The notes under the pieces: generated by a model
Told to the model about the DNA's origin: nothing
Databases searched by the model: none
The model's input: the letters and a program-made list of their open reading frames with translations, nothing else
Position numbers and translations under genes: made by a program
NCBI RefSeq assembly: GCF_018812025.1
Contig: NC_063049.1
Span: forward strand, 14,403,734-14,467,733
Direction: 5' to 3'
From: Megalobrama amblycephala
Taxonomy: Eukaryota > Chordata > Actinopteri > Cypriniformes > Xenocyprididae
Length of the DNA stretch: 64,000 nucleotides
In this document: positions 43,497-55,860 of the stretch, piece after piece
How positions within the stretch are numbered: position 1 is the first letter of the stretch
Layout of the letters: the number at the start of each line of letters is the position of its first letter

Positions 43497-44105
43497 GTTT
43501 TCCTTTCTTACTGGCTAAATGTTTTGTGCCCAATATTTAATTAGATTGTTTTAAAATATATGAATACATTTCTCTCTGGTTTTGTTTGACAGTAGTACTC
43601 TTTATGGTTAAAAATTAAAATTAATATGCACAGACTAAATTTTAATTGGTAAGATGAATCTAAACTCAGTAATTGTCCCAAAGTATATTGATTTACCCCA
43701 TTACAATAGTCCATTTACAGTTACTATCATAAAAATACACTTACTTGTAGGTTTGAAAGTGTACATAAGGCACATTTAATGTCCAACATCAAATATTTTA
43801 GCGAAATGTATATTTTAGAATTACTGCGCTTCTATTGCGTCCCGTCTGTTTAGCGCGCATGCGCGCAACAGCGCTCGTTCAATGTGAAGTTTAGCCTCAA
43901 AATGGAAATATTTGCATTACTTTCTAACATTTACAGATGGAGAATAAACTTGTGAAAAGTAAGTTATGCACTAAGGAAAACATCATGTCTCAAATGCATA
44001 AAATAGCACAAAATGTATGCCGTTTCCTATGGTGGATCGATTTGATCCATGATCGACCTCTAGGGCTGCTTAAGAAAAGCGTGCACACTAAATTATCTTG
44101 ACTAG

Positions 44106-44790
44106 GTGAACCTGGATCGAATCAGTGCCCAAGGAAGTCGACCGGAAGTTGAAGTCGGCCGGGTGCCGCCATCTTGTAGCAGAACTTCACTTGCGTTAGC
44201 ATCCCCATTGACTCCCATTCATTTTGGCGTCACTTTGACAGTGAATAACTTTACATCTGAGGCGTTTAAAGACTCCATTTGTCCATTATTTATTTCTAAA
44301 GATACACGACAATGTATAAAGGGCTCCATTACCTTCTATGTTACATTATGGCCCCGTAGATACAATTTTTGTAAAAATAGGCTAACGATTGCGTCATAAC
44401 CACTCGACTCTCTGTCGCACAGTAAAGAAATTACCGTACAGACAGGAGGAGAAGCTCGCAGGCAATAGTATGCATTAACTTAATATGGCGTACTGGCGTT
44501 ACATTTTAAAATACTATACAAAATAATTAATCAGAATACTTACTCCTGCTCACTCACGCCAAAGAACTCCCCGCTCAAGCTCGCCGTCTCTGCAAGATTA
44601 ACGATGGCAGTTTGGACGCACAGCTACTAGAAGATTTACATCTGTCAGACAGGTTGCTGACGTCATCAAGCTTAGTTTGAGTCTGCGCGTCAGAAACGGA
44701 AGTGCTAAAAATCGCTAAAAATGGGCTTCACTTGTCTCAATTGAGTTCCAATGGGGTCGCTGTGTCCATTTCTTTTACTGTCTATGGATC
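44106..44790. repeat. Common cyprinid MITE (TTTTACTGTCTATGG end)
   Basis: The right end TCTTTTACTGTCTATGG at 44772-44788 is similar to TTTTTTTACAGTCTACGG at 59654. The left end is near 44100 but is not sharply defined. Open frame inside without domain. Confidence 0.4.
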
Positions 44791-45593
44791 GAATTAGCGG
44801 GACTGTGTGAACTTCAGTTACCTTTTATGAAACCGTTTTAGCCCAAACTCATTTGTTAGGTTAATTCAAGTCAGGTTTTGGAGTTTAATCCTCGCTTTTC
44901 TTAGCATCTTTTATGAAACAGCCCTCAGGTAAATTTCAGATTAGTTTACGCCAATCCTGGGTTTTAGGTCTCGTGAAAGTGACTTGGCTTTTAGCGGTGT
45001 TCATCACCATAGTAACATACGCTCCACGGCAAACCTGCTCCAGGGCAGGTTATGTTCTGGTTTAGAGATCTCAAACCGAAATTGGGCCAATCGGATGTGA
45101 GCTAAATGAACTGATGCATCCAACGCAATAAAGTCACTCCCCCAGTTTCTTGTCCTCCAAATTAAAGGTCACTATATAGATATATAAAAAATAATAATAA
45201 TAATAATAATAAATAACAATGAAATTGTATTAATGATAATTACTTAGAATTATTTTATGATTTATATAATTATTATATGATATATATTATTATTAATCCA
45301 ATATACACAAGCAATTTTAGTTTAGCAGTTATTATTAAGCATTTAGTTTCAATGAATATTAATATATACAGATCATATGTAATATAAATAAGCTGTAAAT
45401 AAACTTTAATATGACTACATGTGACCTTACATGTTTGAGTCACTATTGCTATTTATTATTAACTATATAAACTAACATCACAAGTTTCACTTGCACTGAT
45501 AGAGCAAGATAATTTCTTTTATTTGTCCTTTTTCATGGACAAGTATTTTCATTAGTGTAAATGAGTTTAAATACTTCATTTTCTTAAATCTCT

Positions 45594-45835
45594 TAAAGGG
45601 TTAGTTCACCCAAAAATGAAAATTCTGTCATTTATTACTCACCCTCATGTCGTTCCACACCCGTAAGACCTTCGTTCATCTTCAGAAAACAAATTAAGAC
45701 ATTTTTGTTGAAATCCGATGGCTCAGTGAGGCCTGCAATGACTTTTCCTCTCTCAAGATCCAATAATGTACTAAAAACATAAAAAAGCCTGAGTTGACAA
45801 AGAAAGTTGACAATAAGCATCATGGTACCAACAAA
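45594..45835 (+). repeat. Truncated copy of the GGGTTAGTTCACCC TTAA-type repeat
   Basis: Starts TTAAAGGGTTAGTTCACCCA with the familiar CACCCTCATGTCGTTCCA stretch. The right end is missing. Confidence 0.65.
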
Positions 45836-46078
45836 GCCAGATTGGAGTGCTTTAGTTTTGTCAACTCGAAACTAATTCTATAACCCTGAGTTTGTTCAAC
45901 TACCATCATGGTACAGGCCCCTGAATAGATCCTTCAAAAATAAACACCAGAATAGCTCCATCAAAGATAAACAAATAAATAAATGGGATACAATAACACA
46001 TCAGGCAACATCAGCTTATCTCCTGTGTACTTCAATTAAAGTTTTTTAGTAGAGTGCAGACCTTTCTTGTATTCTTAA

Positions 46079-46753
46079 AGGTCCCGTTTTTCATGGTTTT
46101 TTGAAGCTTTGATTGTGTTTATAGTGTGCAATATAACATGTGTTCATGTTTCGCGTGTAAAAAAACACAGTATTTTTCACATAATTTACTTATCTGTATA
46201 CCGCTGTTTCCACTGTCATAAAAACAGGCTGATGACTTCCTTGTTCTATGAAGTCCCTCCTTCAGAAATACGTAACGAGTTCTGATTGTGCCAGCGGTTC
46301 CTGTGTTGTGATTCGACAGCTCTGAGTGCACCGTGCCCGGAAAGGTCACGCCTCTTACCATAACGTGGAGATGCATGCGCTCAGTGTTATTGTAAACATG
46401 TCTTTAATTTTACCCTATCAATTTGAGCCGGAATCAGACCCGGTGATTGGACTGCGGGATGAAAATAACAGCGTTTCGACGACATGGCGACAAACACACT
46501 CTACAAACGCAACTCTTGTGTATTCCTGTGGGCGGAGGTTAGTCAAAAAACTGTTTTAGTGACGTAATTAAAGAAGGAAGTAGAGGGATGTAGTCCAAAC
46601 TGGCTGTTCGATGTAGGCGACTTCTGTTAAATAAAATATCTCGCTTGGCATTGAACTTTGAGCTTTAAAATTTTACAGATATTATTTATACTCTAACAAC
46701 AACATTACACACTAACTAAAGTTTGAAACATGGGATCACGAAGAACGGGACCT
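46079..46753. mobile_element. TTAA-flanked MITE, 675 bp
   Basis: TTAA at 46075-46078 and 46754-46757. Ends AGGTCCCGTTTTTC and GAAGAACGGGACCT are inverted. It abuts the right end of the 42049-46076 element. Kolobok- or piggyBac-like by target and AGG ends. Confidence 0.8.
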
Positions 46754-46757
46754 TTAA

Positions 46758-47517
46758 GATAAGATCCCAAATGGAAGTTATTTCAAACAATTATGCTGTT
46801 ATGAAGTGAGTCTGGAGTAAAAACGTAATGTTTTCAAATGCACATCGTAAGTGACTCAAACTCACAGCGCTTACAGAGACCATTTACTCTATGAAACAAT
46901 ATTGTTAAACGGCATTATAAACGTCTGTATTTGAGCAGATATTCCTGAACAGCATTTCACAGTAAACACTGTCTAAACATACTAACATTCATCATGTTAC
47001 ATTGTAAACATGCTTTATATTGTACTGTTTTATTTTATAGAGCATAAAAACATTCTCATTCTCATTTCATACATTTATATTTATTTAGTATTTACCTACC
47101 CACCTATAATTCATATTTCAACATGTTTCCTTCTATTTCACACATTTTAGTCTGGCAAAAGTTCAACTAGTAAAATGTGTACAAGTTTATGTAACAATAA
47201 CACGTTAACTAATGTAAGTGAGAATAAATAACTTACCTCAGCTGGATCAATCATGTTCTTCTTCTTCTGAGGTAAATTCAAGGCTTATTCCTCATAGTGC
47301 ATATTCCAAACTCGATGAAAAGCAGAGGAATGATGAAGCTTGATGTTTGTTTATCGAGGTGATGGGGGCAGTTTACAGTTAGCGTGCCTCACATGGACAA
47401 TTAGCCTGTGAATTGGCTTGCTGCGTGTGTGTGTGTGTGGTCACATTAAAAATAATGTGCTCAGATGGGGATGATTGTACCGCTCATTGGTTTTATAAGG
47501 ATTACATAAACAGAGAT
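46758..47517. other. Intergenic, nothing recognised
   Basis: AT-rich. (GT)n at about 47427-47439. No supported gene. Confidence 0.35.
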
Positions 47518-47857
47518 TGTGGCAAGGGGGTGTGGTTCAGCGAAGTCTGTAGCGGGAGAGAGAGACAGGAGATGCACGGTGAGTGAGTGGGTTAAGCGCA
47601 AAAAACGAACACCTGTCTCTTATTTCAGTAATTGGCGTGGAGAGAGTATAAAATGCCAGGAGAAGCAGGAGCGAGTGAGAGAGAGAAGGACTACTGGCTG
47701 CCACACACACACACACACACAGACTGGAGCTCATCTGCTGTGAACTGAAACTATTATTTTGTGACCGTTTTTGTGCCTGTCTGCTCACCCTTTGTTTTGA
47801 AAATATTAATAAAAGCAGTCAGTAGTCAAGCCGACCCTGTCCTCTTCCTTCCTTACA
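47518..47857 (+). mobile_element. Solo LTR related to the gmr1-like element
   Basis: TGTGGCAAGGGGG start and CCTTCCTTACA end. Body shares GGTTCAGCGA, GAGTGGGTT, CGAACACCTGT.TCTTAT and GACCCTGTCCTCTTCCTTCC with the LTRs at 36699 and 40305, in opposite orientation. TATAAAA at about 47647 and AATAAAA near 47809. No internal region follows. Diverged, so an older insertion; no clear target duplication. Confidence 0.75.
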
Positions 47858-47859
47858 TA

Positions 47860-48110
47860 TACAAACTCATTTTTAAACGCGTTTCAGAATGGACTTCACT
47901 GAGAGAAAGACGGTAGAACGCTCATCCTGTTTTTCTTTATTTTGCAAAAAAACTAAAAAATTGTTATTTTTGTGAGTGTACACAAATAAAAATAGACACT
48001 TAACAGTTTCGAATAACACTTATCTGATGACCAAAATTATTTTGAGTTTCTTTCGCACTGATGTGAAAACGCCCCTGAAGTTATTTCAGTCTAACATCAC
48101 TGATATCAAT
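47860..48110. repeat. Dispersed repeat, copy of the 735-990 block
   Basis: Shared blocks TTTTTCTTTATTTTGC and GAGTGTACACAAATAAAA in the same order as at 800-850. Confidence 0.5.
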
Positions 48111-48606
48111 TGATGGTCATATGCAGGTAAGCAAATAAACAAATGACTTTAGTGTTTTGTTTTGATTTGTTTTTGTTTTAAAATTATTTAATTTTATTTA
48201 TTATTAGCTTTGCATCAACTCATGAACCCACATGAAACAGAAATTGTGACCATTTTTTTCTATTGTAAAACATACTCGAGTGCTTCTTTAACACGGAAAA
48301 AAAAGTTCAAAAGAACTTTTATGCTTTTCCAATGTTGGCTGCTCATTCAAACAGAGAAGGATATAAAATATGCACTCTTACAACTGTCTTCAACATATTA
48401 CAATCTAAACATGATGAGGTCACTTGCCATAAATGCGGGCGATTCATTAATTGTGCCCTGCTCTGAAACCGCGAGCCTAGAACATGCAACAGCACCCTTG
48501 TGCAGTGCTCATATTTATCTTATGAAATCATTTACCTTTTAAGTTTAATAATAGCATTAGTTATTAGGCTGTTTCACAGTTCCTGTTTTTCCATTCCTAG
48601 ATTTAA

Positions 48607-49560
48607 AGGGGACCTATTATGCCCTATTTAACAAGATGTAAAATTAGTCTCTGATGTTCCCAGAGTGTGTATGTGAAGCTCAAAATACCCCACAGATAAT
48701 TTTTATAGCATGTTAAAATTGCTACTTTTAATGGTTGAGCAAAAACGAGCCGTTTCAGTGCGGTCGCTTTAAATGCAAATAAGCTGCTGCGCTCGGCCTA
48801 AGAGGGCGGAGCTTCACGTCTGTTTTCACTCTAGAAAATCACTGTAAGAGCTTAATAAAACACTGCAAGTGTGCATTAAAATATTATCCATAAACTCAAT
48901 CTTTCCCTTGTAGCCTATTATTGTCACCAACATACATAGAGAAGTACACAGAAACACTCGTTACAACTAACAGTAAACGAATATAGAAAGACCTAATGCC
49001 TTTCCAGTGGTGCTTAATAAACGTTATACCCGTAAATAAACTCAGATGAAATGTAATAAAGTGCCCTCACCTTCATTACTGCCATATCCAGAATCACTCT
49101 GGAGACTGTAAGCTGGATCACGAACAGTTTTTCTTGTGTATATATATATGATATATCCTTGAGTAGCACATTTTTAGCACAGTCTCTGTTTTGAATTGTC
49201 CCTTTGTATTGATATTCGTTCACTAAGCAGTCCGGAGTGAAATGATTTGCGCAGACATAAATGAATTTCGGCAGAACTGAGGGAGCATTTTCCTGGAAAA
49301 CCAAGTTAATCCACCTCGTCTTTAGGGAGTAAATGGAGAGAGCTATGTGGATTAATCCATCCAGCTACAGAACACCTAAAACGCTTGGGAGACCTCAGTG
49401 CAGTAATGGTGGACTCGCTGTAAACGACGTGCTCAGGGCGGTTCTATGTTCAAACTTAAGTGTCAGTCAACACGGTGGCTTTTGTGACGTCACACTGTCA
49501 GGGATCTGGAAACGAGTGAAGTGCGAGTGAAATGCTTGCACTGTCAAGCCCTTTGCATTT
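48607..49560. mobile_element. Truncated TTAA-type (Kolobok-like) element with a THAP-like remnant
   Basis: TTAA at 48603-48606, then AGGGGACCTATTATGCCC, the same start as the elements at 62923 and 63462. The minus strand at about 49304-49180 carries a THAP-like zinc-finger remnant. The right terminal repeat is not found, so the right limit is a guess. Confidence 0.5.
49160..49304 (-). pseudogene. THAP-like zinc-finger fragment
   Basis: Minus-strand frame with LPKFIYVCANHFTPDCLVNEYQYKG. This is the C-x2-H half of a THAP finger and clearly parallels IPKYVYVCANHF at 63898 in the window-end frame. The first C-x4-C half is absent from this frame. A short stretch only; non-functional. Confidence 0.6.
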
Positions 49561-50616
49561 TTTTTTTTTTTTTTTATGGGAGAGATTCCAGAATTATGGA
49601 CAGGTGTTTGGGTCTAGACGTACTCAAGAAATTTCGCCATTACCGTCACCTTTCCCGTGTGTTAACAAATGAGATGATTTGCATTTGTCAATGTCACAAA
49701 TACAGTCTCAAGAGTAAAATGCATGCATGTACATTTCTGAAGCTATACAAAACCATTTTACAAAACTAAAACTAACTTCACCACACAAAAGCAATCGGCT
49801 TGGGGGAGAGTGGGGTAAGATGAGCCAGTGGGTAAGTTGACCCACCCCCTGTATCTTGGTAACAGTACACTTTTATTGTCATGTGATCATATATTTTGGA
49901 ACCACCCATCATTTCTGCCAGAGTGTGAAAAGGAGAAGCACATGGGAGGAGTTGAAGTCACTCATTTACTTTAAACGGTTTTTGGCTTGGTAAAGTAAAA
50001 TTTTAACATAACAGATGTAATGGCTGTTTCATCAAAGGAAATTTGTCCAGGTCTAAAAATATTTATGACACACACTGGTGATTTAGCATTGTATAAAACC
50101 ATGCAAGTCATTTAGCTAAATATTAGTCTGAATTGGTAAGATAGCTAGCTTTTCCTAAATTGGCAGCTATGGGTCAGCGTTTTGACATAAGGCATTGAAT
50201 TTAAGTTAAATCTGTAGTATAAACTGGTGTCATTTAAATGTAATATTATTTATTTTTGAGTTTATTTGATAGGAACAGTGCACAAGTACACCAAATCCTT
50301 CTCTGATATGAACCAGAGGATGTTTAATCATATATATATCTTTCCACCTGTAGTCTCTAATGGCCTAACATGATATTCAAGGTTTTGTTCAAGGTAATTC
50401 AAGCAACAGTTTTTCAATAATGGAAAAATATGTAAAAGTATGATATTTGGGGTAAAAAGCACCCCTGCTGTTGGGGCAAAAGGCACAATAATTAACATGA
50501 TAATGAATAGCTGACTTTTCCATTTCTTGACATGACATGGTTAGATTCACATAGCAAATATAATATATCAAATTGGATATCCATCTTAGAGATAATACCC
50601 ATATTTATAATGAAAC
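49561..50616. other. Intergenic, nothing recognised
   Basis: Long T tract at 49559-49575. GGGGTAAGATGAGCC near 49811 and GGGGTAAAAAGCACCCC near 50449 look like remnants of one repeat. No supported gene. Confidence 0.35.
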
Positions 50617-51028
50617 TGTAACAAAGGGAACTGGATGACGGAGTTGGGGATCCACGTGCAGGCTTTATTAAAATGAGCATAGTCGTACAGGCAGAGGTCA
50701 AACACCAGCAAACAGATACAGGAGGGCAAGGCAAAAGTGTAATCCAAGACAGTAATCCATGGTGAAGACAGGCAGCAAACGATCATCAAACAAGGAAAAC
50801 AGTCCAGGGTCAAAAACAAAGGCAAGGCTAGGCAAGGACAATGAAACATGGAAACAAGGTCGGAAAGGCTAAACAATACTCAGCCCTGAGTGTGTGTTTG
50901 AGTGCAGCTTATAAAGTGTCACTGATGGGAAACAGGTATGAGTGAGTGATTAGTTCCTAGATGGGGAATTGTGGGAAATGGAGTCCATATAACCAAGTTG
51001 ATGAACACAGACCAGGGCACATGTAACA
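50617..51028 (-). mobile_element. Solo LTR, 412 bp
   Basis: Minus strand begins TGTTACATG and ends TTTGTTACA. It has TATAAG near 50912 and AATAAAGCC near 50668, the expected order of promoter and poly(A) signal in an LTR. No primer site or gag is seen next to it. Confidence 0.6.
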
Positions 51029-51047
51029 GAGCCCCGAGTGAGGTGGA

Positions 51048-51428
51048 GTGGAGGCGGAACAGCTTGCTTCAACCTATGAGTCCAGTCCAGAGTCCACCTC
51101 AGTCTGTGAGTCCACTCCAGAGTTTGCCACGGTCCCAGAACCCAGCCTCGTGGGCTATGGACTTCCTGTCTGCCTGGATATGACCACAGAGGTCATCCCT
51201 GAGTTTCCTGTCTACCTTGACACGACCACGGAGGTCATCCCTGAGTTTCCTGTCTGCCTCGACATGACCGCAGAGGTCGTACCAGAACTGTCCATTTGTC
51301 TCGACACAACCGCAGAGGTTGTTCCTGAACTGTCTGCTCCCTGCTACATGACCAGAGAGGACGTTCCAGTCAGAGCCCTGGAGGGCTTTTCTGAGCTTTT
51401 GCCTTTAGCCCCGCTGTACTCTATATAA
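51048..51428 (+). CDS. Hypothetical repetitive ORF, 126 aa, with five 14-aa repeats
   Basis: Open frame whose centre (51163-51372) is five head-to-tail 42-bp units of the type FPVCLDMTTEVIPE. The ends are unique; no signal peptide or known domain. It begins 20 bp after the solo LTR on the opposite strand. It could be a leftover of a retroelement internal region or a low-complexity frame with no function. Unit length divisible by three keeps the frame open, so openness alone is weak evidence for a gene. Confidence 0.3.
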   Translation: MEAEQLASTYESSPESTSVCESTPEFATVPEPSLVGYGLPVCLDMTTEVIPEFPVYLDTTTEVIPEFPVCLDMTAEVVPELSICLDTTAEVVPELSAPCYMTREDVPVRALEGFSELLPLAPLYSI

Positions 51429-52200
51429 CACAATTTTTGAGGTATTCAACAGCAGTAGGGTATTATTTTACTCATTATATTTTACACTGTCAAATAAAAA
51501 ATATTTTCCTATTTTAAACTATGTGGACTACCCTGTTGAAAATACTTTTTGAAGATGTTGTTCTCAACCCTGGCCCATACCAGGAGCAGATGAATGAACC
51601 GAAGGTCCCTGACAATCTGTGTGCAGCTTTCGAAAGGCCTGAACTGCAGGAAGCTGCAGCCAGACACTGGTCCCGCTTTTCACAGCCTCTTTTGGTTGTT
51701 TCACATAAACATTCAGTGTATGAGAGAAGTAGAATATAAGAGTCTGTAAGAGAGCAAAAGTATGTGTATATTTGTTTTGACATTAAGAATGTACAGTGTT
51801 TGAAAAAATAGTTGCAATTTTGAATATAGTTATTCATATCAGCTTAAATAAGCAAATATCACAGAACTATGTGTTCTGCAAAAACTAAAAAAGTAAAAAG
51901 AGAATGCAATGTTACAAATCAAGTCTTGGAATCATTGATTAAAAAACAAATTGAAACCTTCTGGGGTCTGAGGTGTTTTCTGGGCCTTGGAGGTGGTTTG
52001 ACATGCCCTGCTTATTTCTGTTACTTGTAACATTTTCATGGCTAAATTCTGATTACACTGTATTCAGCACAAACTCTGGTAAAATAATATTTGAGCAGCA
52101 TGTATGTAAAGGTTTGTAGTTTTGACAAAATTATGTTTATGTGTGGTTTGTGATTTTATTTATTTATTTTTATGGAGCACTAAAACCACATTGTGTATGA
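51429..52200. other. Intergenic; short frame with 2A-like motif and repeat at 52020-52160
   Basis: A short plus-strand frame (51521-51739) reads LFEDVVLNPGPYQEQ near its start. 52020-52160 repeats 41760-41900. No recognised gene. Confidence 0.35.
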
Positions 52201-52330
52201 TTAATTCATACTGGAAGCCAGAGGGCGCCCTCACGCAGAGAGTCCAAATATGCCTCAAAGAAATAAAATAACACAATGTTCCAGGAAATCCCTTGCTGAA
52301 TACAAAGAAGACTTATTAAATATGAAGACA
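52201..52330. repeat. Diverged copy of the 229-383 repeat
   Basis: TTCATACTGGAAGCCAGAGGGCGCCCTC parallels TTCATACT.GCAGCCGGAGGGCGCTCTC at 324-360. Confidence 0.45.
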
Positions 52331-52720
52331 ATAAACACAAGAATGTGACAATATGTGGTTTATCTGTGTTCTTTAAGCAATCTCTAGTATTTTCATAAGA
52401 ATAAAGTATTTTTATAATGCAATGCTAATTGACATAGCATAGAGAATACCTTAAAATAATATACTGTCTGCCTCATTCTGTGAAAAAAAAAGCCACTTCA
52501 GATTCCAAATGGAAATTATTTCACACTTATTATGACAATTGTTCCAAACGCAGATTCATTCAGGAATCACCATTGCTTGAAGATGCGCAACAGTTCTGGT
52601 GTGGCTTTGTTTGAAACTGTTTTCACGAAATAGAGCAAAAACAGACAGTATTGTGGTTAAAATGTTAAGTCACTTAATATCAGCTTGTTTATTGGACTTT
52701 TGTACACGATCAGTATCACA

Positions 52721-53361
52721 GGGCCAGTTTACCCCTGGTCACTCTATGCGTTTTCTCTGATTGGATTGCTGTCCGATCCTGAAAAGACCAGGTCTAAATG
52801 TTCTCCGAAACACATTTGAGACTGATTTAAATCCGACCACTTAAACCACTCAGACGAAACTAAACAAGTCTAAATGCATCTGGTTGTTGAAACCACATAA
52901 GTAAATTTACTCCTCATAAAAATGCTAAAAAATAAACGTGAGAGAGTGTGTTATAGGCTAAATAACATGTTATAGTCAGATATGACATTGACAGCGATAC
53001 TGCATCACGTATCGCCGCAGATGAGGATCTCTTCAGAAAGCCAATGCACAAACTGCTGCAAATGAAACATAATTAATTAAGTCGTAGAAGCTCAACGCAC
53101 AATCATCTTCATTAAAAGCAGCGAAGCTAAATTATCTAACCAGTGCTGTTGCCACTGTCTCCTATTGCGGTCTTTGATTTTGAAATTTGATCAATAAAAC
53201 ACAGCTCATATTGCTTTCATTGACATGTACTCCGTTAAATTTGCATATGGTGCGGGAATTGAAAATGTGATCTATATCCATTTTGCTGAGATGCATTTAT
53301 GTGTAAATGGAATCACTTTGATAAACCAGATCAGTAGAAGTGACTAGGTGTAAACAGGCCC
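52721..53361. mobile_element. MITE with GGGCC.GTTTACACCTGGTCACT ends
   Basis: Left GGGCCAGTTTACCCCTGGTC and right TGACTAGGTGTAAACAGGCC are imperfect inverted repeats. 641 bp, non-coding. Confidence 0.75.
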
Positions 53362-53839
53362 ATATTTGCAATCATGCCAATACTTGGAGAGACAGAAGTC
53401 AGCTTGTGTGATATTGCTTAACTTAGCCTATTGTATTATTATGCTGCAATCAATGGTGTTACCGGTGTTCAGTAGCAACACCAGTTACATCACTTGCCAA
53501 CCGTGACCATGGCACCGCCCCCCACCGTCGTTTTGATTTTTCAGAAAGTCGCAGCAGGAGTCAGATTTCACCTCATTTTACCTCACTCTTGATTGAAAAG
53601 ACGATGGATGATGATTTGGTTTCAAAGCAAAATGTAAAAGCACCCATTTATGCGTGTTTGTTATTGTACTGTTTTGTTGTTGTACTTTTTTGTTAAGAAT
53701 AATAGTGAACCCACCCACCATTCAAGCAATTGCCGCCTCTGAATTGCCAAGCTTCAAAAGCGTACAAAACATAACTGTTGCTGAGTGTAGATGCATTTTT
53801 GGGAGTTGTACTTTTAAATCCGATTGTATCTACACCGCG

Positions 53840-54440
53840 TTCCAAATTATTATGCAAATGTCATATCAGTAAGATTTCAGTACAATAAACATTCAGATTT
53901 TAGTTTTTCTAAGAAAATGAATGTTTGTTTATTTATCGATGTCTTTTTAGATAACTGGTATCAATCTTAGACAAAATAATTTGCCAGGTCTATGGAAACC
54001 CTACTTAGAGGTTGTTCCACATTAAGCAAGTCACAGTTCTCATGCAATATGGGGAGGAAGAAAGATCTTTCTGAAGATGAAAAGCATAAAATGGTACAAT
54101 GTTGTGCAAAAGGCATGAAAACAGCTAATATTGTGTGAAAAATGAATAGAGATTATCGAATTTTCATAAGATTTGTGATTGGAGCACAGCAGAACTCGGT
54201 CAGATAAAGGCTTATCACATCCGTTTTCCATGCTGGTCAGTATATGCAGATAGTTCATAACACAGCCAGCGGTCACCATTCTAATATTTTTTTTGAACTG
54301 TATAATATAAATTTTAACATCTACCTCCACTATTTCCCTGTCTCTACTGTACTGTCGTTGACCTAAAGTCCCAGAGTGCATTGCTTTGCTGATGTCAAGT
54401 TCCCGGACTCTATATAAAAAGTCAAATTTGGGGCCTTTAT
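53840..54440 (+). mobile_element. Tc1/mariner-like element remnant
   Basis: Starts near CCAAATTATTATGCAAATG, a mariner-type end, and leads into a transposase start at 54049. The right side is lost or rearranged. Confidence 0.6.
54049..54138 (+). pseudogene. Mariner-like transposase N-terminal fragment
   Basis: ATG opens MGRKKDLSEDEKHKMVQCCA, a basic start plus first helix of the helix-turn-helix, and stops at TGA after 29 residues. No DDE catalytic part is seen downstream. Confidence 0.6.
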
Positions 54441-54882
54441 ACCCAGCTTCAAAATCCCGACAGGATGGTTATAGGTTCGAGAAATAGTTATGGTTATTGG
54501 TCAACGTATATATTATGCAAATTAAATCATGAAATATTATGTAAATGAAATAATAATAAATCCTCACTCTGACCGTCACTTGGGGAAGGAACACTCGATG
54601 GAGATGGAGACACGACTGATGTTGATTTTTCCAGAGCTGCAGCCGCCTCTTGCAGCAGCTGGGAGATTGACCTCTACATTGCAAGAATAAATGAAAATTG
54701 TACATAAAAAGGCCTGATCTTCTGGTCAACACATTTTTCTGTCAAACCGTTGAACGCAAGGGATTTATGTTATGGGATTTTCGGTTTCACTGGGCGGAGC
54801 TAATATGAATAATAAGATGTTTTCCATCACAGCAGTGCCATTACATTTTTTAAGCCTACTCCATAGCATGAAAAATTATTAA

Positions 54883-55856
54883 AGGTGCCCTTGAATGAAA
54901 AATTGAATTTATCTTGGCATTGTTAAATAACAAGAGTTCAGTATATGGAAATGACATACAGTGAGTCTCAAACTCCATTGTTTCCTCCTTTTTATATAAA
55001 TCTCATTTGTTTAAAAGACCTCCGAAGAACAGGCGAATCTCAACATAACACCGACTGTTACGTAGCAGTCGGGGTGTACGCCCCCAATCTTTGCATATGC
55101 CAGCCCACATTTCCAACATTATAAAAGGCATTAGACAAGGGCAGCCAGTATTAACGTCTGGATGTGCACAACCAAATCATCAGACTAAGTAAGCAAGCAA
55201 GAACAATAGTGAAAAATGGCAGATGGAGCAATAATAACTGACATGATCCATGATAACATGATGTTTTTAGTGATATTTGTAAACTGTCTTTCTAAATGTT
55301 TCGTTAGCATGTTGCTAATGTACTGTTAAATGTGGTTAAAGTTACCATCGGTTATTACTGTATTCACGGAGACAAGAGAGCTGTCGCTATTTTCATTTTT
55401 AAACAACTTGCAGTCTGTATAATGCATAAACACAACTTCATTCTTTATAAATCTCTCCAACAGAGTAGCATTAGCCGTTAGCCACGGAGCACAATCAAAC
55501 TCATGCAGAATCAGAAGTAAACAATAAAACAGTATACAATACTCACATAATCCGACGCATGCATGCCGCATGCATGACAAACACTTTGTAAAGATCCATT
55601 TTGAGGGTTATATTAGCTGTGTAAACTTTGTTAAGGCACTGTTCAAGGCAAGCACGAGCTCTGTGGGCGTGGACCACGGGATTTAAAGGGGCCGCAGCAT
55701 AAAATCGGCGCGTTTATAATGATGCCCCAAAATAGGCAGTTAAAAAAATTAATAAAAAAAAATCTATGGGGTATTTTGATCTGAAACTTCACAGACACAT
55801 TCAGGGGACACCTTAGACTTATATTACATCTTTTAAAAACATAATCTAGGGCACCT
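54883..55856. mobile_element. TTAA-flanked MITE, 974 bp (same family as 8123-9076)
   Basis: Flanked by TTAA at 54879-54882 and 55857-55860. Ends AGGTGCCCTTGAA and TCTAGGGCACCT are inverted. Long blocks are identical to the copy in PKS intron 2. Confidence 0.88.
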
Positions 55857-55860
55857 TTAA

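Larger units (their letters stand above)
42338..45921. mobile_element. Inner element bounded by GGGGCCTGTACCATGA inverted ends
   Basis: GGGGCCTGTACCATGA at 42338-42353 and its exact inverse at 45906-45921. Subterminal GCTGGCTAGCC and GGATTAGC near the left end. The inside is repeat-rich and has no transposase. Confidence 0.5.
42049..46076. mobile_element. 4.0-kb element bounded by 59-bp inverted repeats
   Basis: AAGAATACAAGAAAGGTCTG.. at 42049-42107 is repeated inverted at 46017-46076 with only a few differences. Between them lie a second inverted-repeat element, microsatellites and other MITEs, but no transposase. Either a composite non-autonomous transposon or two solo ends of one family facing each other. 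Confidence 0.55.

Noticed and set aside
44106..44399. 97-codon plus-strand frame.
   Set aside because: Falls in a common fish repeat; the product has no recognisable domain and no splice partners.
46119..46376. 85-codon minus-strand frame.
   Set aside because: Entirely inside the TTAA MITE 46079-46753; no homology recognised.
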